This document shows positions 17,201-19,482 of a stretch of DNA of 19,482 nucleotides, in pieces. Source of the stretch: Bacilli bacterium (lineage in GTDB: Bacteria; Bacillota_I; Bacilli_A; RF39; UBA660); the NCBI GenBank assembly GCA_017476705.1, contig JAFUZI010000038.1, positions 1-19,482 of the forward strand, given 5' to 3'. Position 1 is the stretch's first letter. Each line of letters begins with the position of its first letter. The position numbers and the translations under genes were made by a program. The notes beneath the pieces were generated by a model. The model worked only from the letters and a program-made list of their open reading frames with translations. It was not told the origin of the DNA and did not search any database.

Positions 17201-18297
17201 GCCTGTCTAGCAATTTGTTGTAAATCCTCTAAAGCTAAACTAGTTTTAGTTAATTTACTCATTTGTCTGTTGTATTCAGGAATACTTAAAGTCAATGAAT
17301 CTTTTTTTATTTCTGAAAGTACAGCATCAGCATTATTTTGAATCTCTTTTTGTTTTTCTGAAATTTCATCTTCATTCATAGAACCATAAAAATCTTTTAC
17401 ATATGATTCTACCCTCCTTTCTATAGAAGATTGTTTTTCTGTAGTATTTTTATTTATTCTATCTGCCAATATTTTAGCAGCAACTTCTCTTTGTAAAAGA
17501 GACATATTTCCATCATATAAATTGTAGTATTCTTCATATTGTTCTCCAAGTTGATCTTGAATAGTTTGTTCATCTATAGAATTTATAAATCTTGCTACAA
17601 TATTATTATCTAAAGTAGATTCTATAACCACATGTGAAAATTCTTCAGATAGGGCTTCTGCACCCCTTTTGCCTTTAGCTAATCTGATAAAATTATGCGT
17701 TTCGTTAGCAAATTTATTTGCTATAGAAAAATCAGTAATACCATCATTATTCTTAGCTTCATAATTATCTAAAACATCTACTCCTATATTATGTTTATTT
17801 AAATACTGAAACATAAAATCATGTATTTTACGTTCTTTTTGCTGTTTTATAAGAGTATCTAAATTTTCAGAAGTTTTAGGAACTATTGCTATACGAGTAG
17901 CGTCTTTATTGAATTCTAAAATAGCACAATATTTTTCATTATATTGACTATCATTATTAAATTTGTCTGCTTGTTGTAATAAATCAGCACGTTCTTTAAA
18001 TTCTATTTCTTTAAACTCTGTACCAAATTTATTATCCAGATATTTAACTTTTTTATTATTATCTATAGTATTTTGTACTATATCTAATTTTACTAAATCC
18101 TCGAAATTAACTTCATTATATTCATTCAAAGTTAATTTATAATTTTGTCTAAATTCAGAAGATAGAGAAGCATTATATAAAGTAGCTGTTAAATTCCTAT
18201 CTTTTGTTAATTTAGATAATTCTGAAAACAAAGGTGAAACTATTTTATCACCATTTTTTGTTGTTACTTCTGGTAACCATACACAATTATTTGCCAT
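14272..18297 (-). CDS. Large crAss-like virion/ejected protein with variant EEFSH zincin-like motif
   Basis: This 1341-residue protein is the last gene of the leftward transcript. It resembles the very large proteins of the crAss-like late block encoded near the virion RNA polymerase. N-terminal part: an alpha/beta region with KGKRGAEALSEEFSHVV at about residue 209-224, where E219 and H222 match an HExxH motif but the first His is Glu (E218); a possible third ligand is E271 (REVAAK). Residues about 285-580 are long Glu/Lys-rich helices. The central part holds family-like stretches, including MLPIYFHKKP and a segment ANAAVANITTGWSMG followed by FFSAKDLLYADK. Near the C-terminus there is a hydrophobic helix (about 1200-1220), a run of six Asp (1224-1229), and an ending rich in Trp/Phe/Tyr/Arg (LIPFYR). 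There is no DxDGD polymerase motif. The start lies 5 bases after the upstream stop with an A-rich leader. Precise role unknown. Confidence 0.7.
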   Translation of the reverse strand: MANNCVWLPEVTTKNGDKIVSPLFSELSKLTKDRNLTATLYNASLSSEFRQNYKLTLNEYNEVNFEDLVKLDIVQNTIDNNKKVKYLDNKFGTEFKEIEFKERADLLQQADKFNNDSQYNEKYCAILEFNKDATRIAIVPKTSENLDTLIKQQKERKIHDFMFQYLNKHNIGVDVLDNYEAKNNDGITDFSIANKFANETHNFIRLAKGKRGAEALSEEFSHVVIESTLDNNIVARFINSIDEQTIQDQLGEQYEEYYNLYDGNMSLLQREVAAKILADRINKNTTEKQSSIERRVESYVKDFYGSMNEDEISEKQKEIQNNADAVLSEIKKDSLTLSIPEYNRQMSKLTKTSLALEDLQQIARQARISEQRKLNTVKKLDKDPEKIEKYEEAQHKLINQLGIAIDPEYTVEEIIDYMSGVSKRLIDLTTKLKSVTSDNIDDDYMENKASLLREIKTFTNSYIPTIESLNEVIQAIEDSEYEDMPFTDEQLEDLKNILKESQSQVLWLNNKYAKYSKELFTEYIKVYLEEYNQAVSLKEKIDIDNFMEYVSRDLSFIDRWLYAAQDSNNLLIRIIDKIVSTQKEYARLDTIDDVKVIQNAALKAEKAGVKNFDFMFEKDENGIPTGKYITDIDYQKFEKEKAAAEKRIDEQYFKTPESKKDKWLNIFAARDLRKWVKENTTEDGIPKKELYPGKIQSLNKAQKEFYDTFMEFYNKYRTMLPSSVMENNGIICIPKSNFENWKNIKNTKDLKNFLKSTVTNQTQRREDMDTYEVENSTIGYDGNVMEMLPIYFHKKPSNLGWENMSLDAVSTLIAFGAMANNYSRMDDVINILELGRDTARNMEIAKTVGDKQAVEKIRIGSQTLINKLKKQKDRGSNFMARIDDYFSMQVYGNYRKPEHITILGKTISLNKVADNLNFITSIYTYAMNANAAVANITTGWSMGLAEKVANEFFSAKDLLYADKEFTFALPAYIGQRGKRFKNDKLSLFLEQFNVLQDFETEIKNIDFNKRSRFAHLLDTNSLYFMSNSGELWLQSRTALALAQRYKLKKENGDTATLWDALEVVPIDGKDTSKGAKLQIKKGYKKMDGKEFTKQDIVDFTQQSKVLNQRMHGIYNKQDMNAAQAHAVGQLLFMYKKYLIPAMQKRYQKRNYSFHTHTETEGYYRTLGRFLQTLGQDAKRGEFIMTAHWNELKTYEKANIKRALTETAQFLALWAFVALTDWKIDDDDDDEKRAKKALEYQVRRLLTELRAFTVVDPVSFIRSNLKLMDQPIAAFSLADRIPKMVDAFKFWDWGNWAEEDDYIQTGRFKGHTEAYRGAVYFIPFWSQWEAFRHPEYLIPFYR

Positions 18298-18302
18298 AAT
18301 TA

Positions 18303-19482
18303 TTATTTTTTACAAGCTAATTTATATTCATTTTCTATCTCTAATGCTGCTTTTTTATCATAGTTAAGAAGTTCTTCATAAGATTTAGAATTCTCCTCAA
18401 GTGCTTCTTTTTTTAATTGTTCTACTATTATATTAGTATTCATTGACACATCAAAAGGAATTTCAATTGGTTCTTCTGTTGAGATTGTATTTAGTTCTTC
18501 TAATGGAGAAGAATCTTCTACTTCATTTACTGCAATACTATTTAATTTTATATGGGTATCTGATTCTAATTGATATTCAGTATCATTCATTACTTTAGAT
18601 ACTGGTCTAAGTCTATTATCATCAAATTCAGCATTGTTCCATTTAACATTAGGATTCATATTTAATGTATAGTTTTCGTATTTAGGTTTATATTTAATAT
18701 CAGGTACTTTTTTATAAATACCTTGAGTATATACATCTTTATTTTGCGTAATATAAGGATTTGAATCCTCTATAAACATATATAATTTTGTAGTCTTTTT
18801 TTCTTCTCCTTCTTCTTTAGTTGCTACTCGCAATAGTAAAGGCAGTGGTTGATTAGATTTATTCATTATTTGTATTGTATTATCTTTACCAAAATTTTTC
18901 CCATATGTAGTATTTACAGAGTATGGAGATTTTTCAGTAACTGCTTTTGCATCTACAACATTATTAGCGGCTGCCTGTACAATGAAATTAAGAATATCTT
19001 CGTCAGTTGGTTTATTTTTAGATAAACTTTGTAGCATTTCAGTATATCCTGGAATTAAATTCATCATATCTATTGTAGAAAATTGACAAAATCCTACAGC
19101 TTCAAAATATCCTCCATTTGTATATAGCATATATACATATAGACCCATTCCCAAATCTCTTGCTTTTTTATCTTTAGATTCTAATAATTCTTTCCAAGAA
19201 TTTTGTGCTTGTTCTATAGTTCTTTTATCTAATTTATTTAAAGAATTTACTGCTAATCTATCTGAACCTGCTAAATATTTTCCTATGTTAGATAAGATAT
19301 AATTATCTTTGAATTCAGGAAGTTTTTTTAAGTCTAATGCCGTTTTTACAAAATACTTAGGAAATCCTTTTAGATACAATTCAAATTTATCAGAACTACT
19401 TTGAATTAAATTTCCTTCTTTATCATATTCATCAGCAAACGTAGGAAGTTTCATCATATTATATCTTACCCATGCTTGTAAA
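18303..19482 (-). CDS. C-terminal part of a large crAss-like virion-type protein, 5'-truncated by the window edge
   Basis: The frame stays open from the first leftward ATG (19457) to the right edge, adding LQAWVRYN before it, so the gene almost certainly begins outside the window; 392 codons are visible. No enzymatic motif is seen. The first ~190 visible residues are helical, with a family-like stretch (LGMGLYVYMLYTNGGYF then MMNLIPGY, about 19030-19170). Similar stretches occur in crAss-like large proteins, where a partly hydrophobic helix is followed by a Leu-Ile-Pro turn. The rest is a strand-rich region, then an acidic tail (EVEDSSPLEELN and onward) ending ACKK. It is followed after 5 bases by the 1341-residue gene, so the two are co-transcribed. 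It could be the tail of the virion RNA polymerase polypeptide or of a neighbouring cargo protein; the missing N-terminal part would decide. Confidence 0.6.
   Translation of the reverse strand, partial: LQAWVRYNMMKLPTFADEYDKEGNLIQSSSDKFELYLKGFPKYFVKTALDLKKLPEFKDNYILSNIGKYLAGSDRLAVNSLNKLDKRTIEQAQNSWKELLESKDKKARDLGMGLYVYMLYTNGGYFEAVGFCQFSTIDMMNLIPGYTEMLQSLSKNKPTDEDILNFIVQAAANNVVDAKAVTEKSPYSVNTTYGKNFGKDNTIQIMNKSNQPLPLLLRVATKEEGEEKKTTKLYMFIEDSNPYITQNKDVYTQGIYKKVPDIKYKPKYENYTLNMNPNVKWNNAEFDDNRLRPVSKVMNDTEYQLESDTHIKLNSIAVNEVEDSSPLEELNTISTEEPIEIPFDVSMNTNIIVEQLKKEALEENSKSYEELLNYDKKAALEIENEYKLACKK

Noticed and set aside
1..19482. tRNA genes, CRISPR arrays, insertion sequences, integrase or attachment sites
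   Set aside because: None could be seen: there are no regularly spaced direct repeats, no transposase or recombinase motifs, and almost no non-coding room for RNA genes.

Overview
The window looks like part of a crAss-like phage genome (order Crassvirales), a tailed dsDNA phage of gut Bacteroidota. The evidence is: very AT-rich DNA with almost no intergenic space; giant ORFs whose recognisable stretches match crAss-like virion proteins (the muzzle or stabilisation protein, glycine-zipper cargo proteins, and large ejected proteins with zincin-like motifs); A-rich start sites without Shine-Dalgarno sequences; and one good Bacteroidota-type -7 promoter box (TAnnTTTG) in the only sizeable gap on the plus strand. 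All six genes read through in the standard code. No tRNA, rRNA, CRISPR array, insertion sequence or integrase was seen.

Layout. From 1 to 14209, four genes run rightward. They are the 3' part of the muzzle/stabilisation protein (1-1452), a promoter-like site (about 1504-1511), a 1465-residue glycine-zipper cargo protein (1532-5929), a 621-residue helical virion protein (5933-7798) and a 2134-residue multidomain protein (7805-14209). The last three are separated by only 3 and 6 bases and probably form one late transcript. A 62-base convergent gap holds a hairpin that can act as a shared, bidirectional terminator. From 14272 to the right edge, two genes run leftward: a 1341-residue large virion-type protein (18297-14272) and, 5 bases upstream of it, the C-terminal part of another large protein cut by the window edge. 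The window therefore straddles the junction of two convergent modules: a tail/cargo module and, by inference from crAss-like genome organisation, the module of large proteins co-packaged with or next to the virion RNA polymerase. No polymerase DxDGD catalytic motif lies inside the window.

How the genes work together. The muzzle closes the tail end. The following proteins have the signature of cargo that is packed in the capsid and tail and released into the host with the DNA: glycine/alanine-rich membrane-active segments, long helical regions and low-complexity linkers. The 2134-residue protein is the most interesting. It has an ejection-type N-terminus, a long helical middle, an unrecognised beta-rich domain, then a NADAR domain (ADP-ribose N-glycosidase fold family) and a C-terminal zinc-metallopeptidase motif, HEAFH. 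This resembles a 'polyvalent' protein delivered to act early in infection, possibly removing ADP-ribose from DNA or nucleotides. The convergent 1341-residue protein carries a related but altered EEFSH motif.
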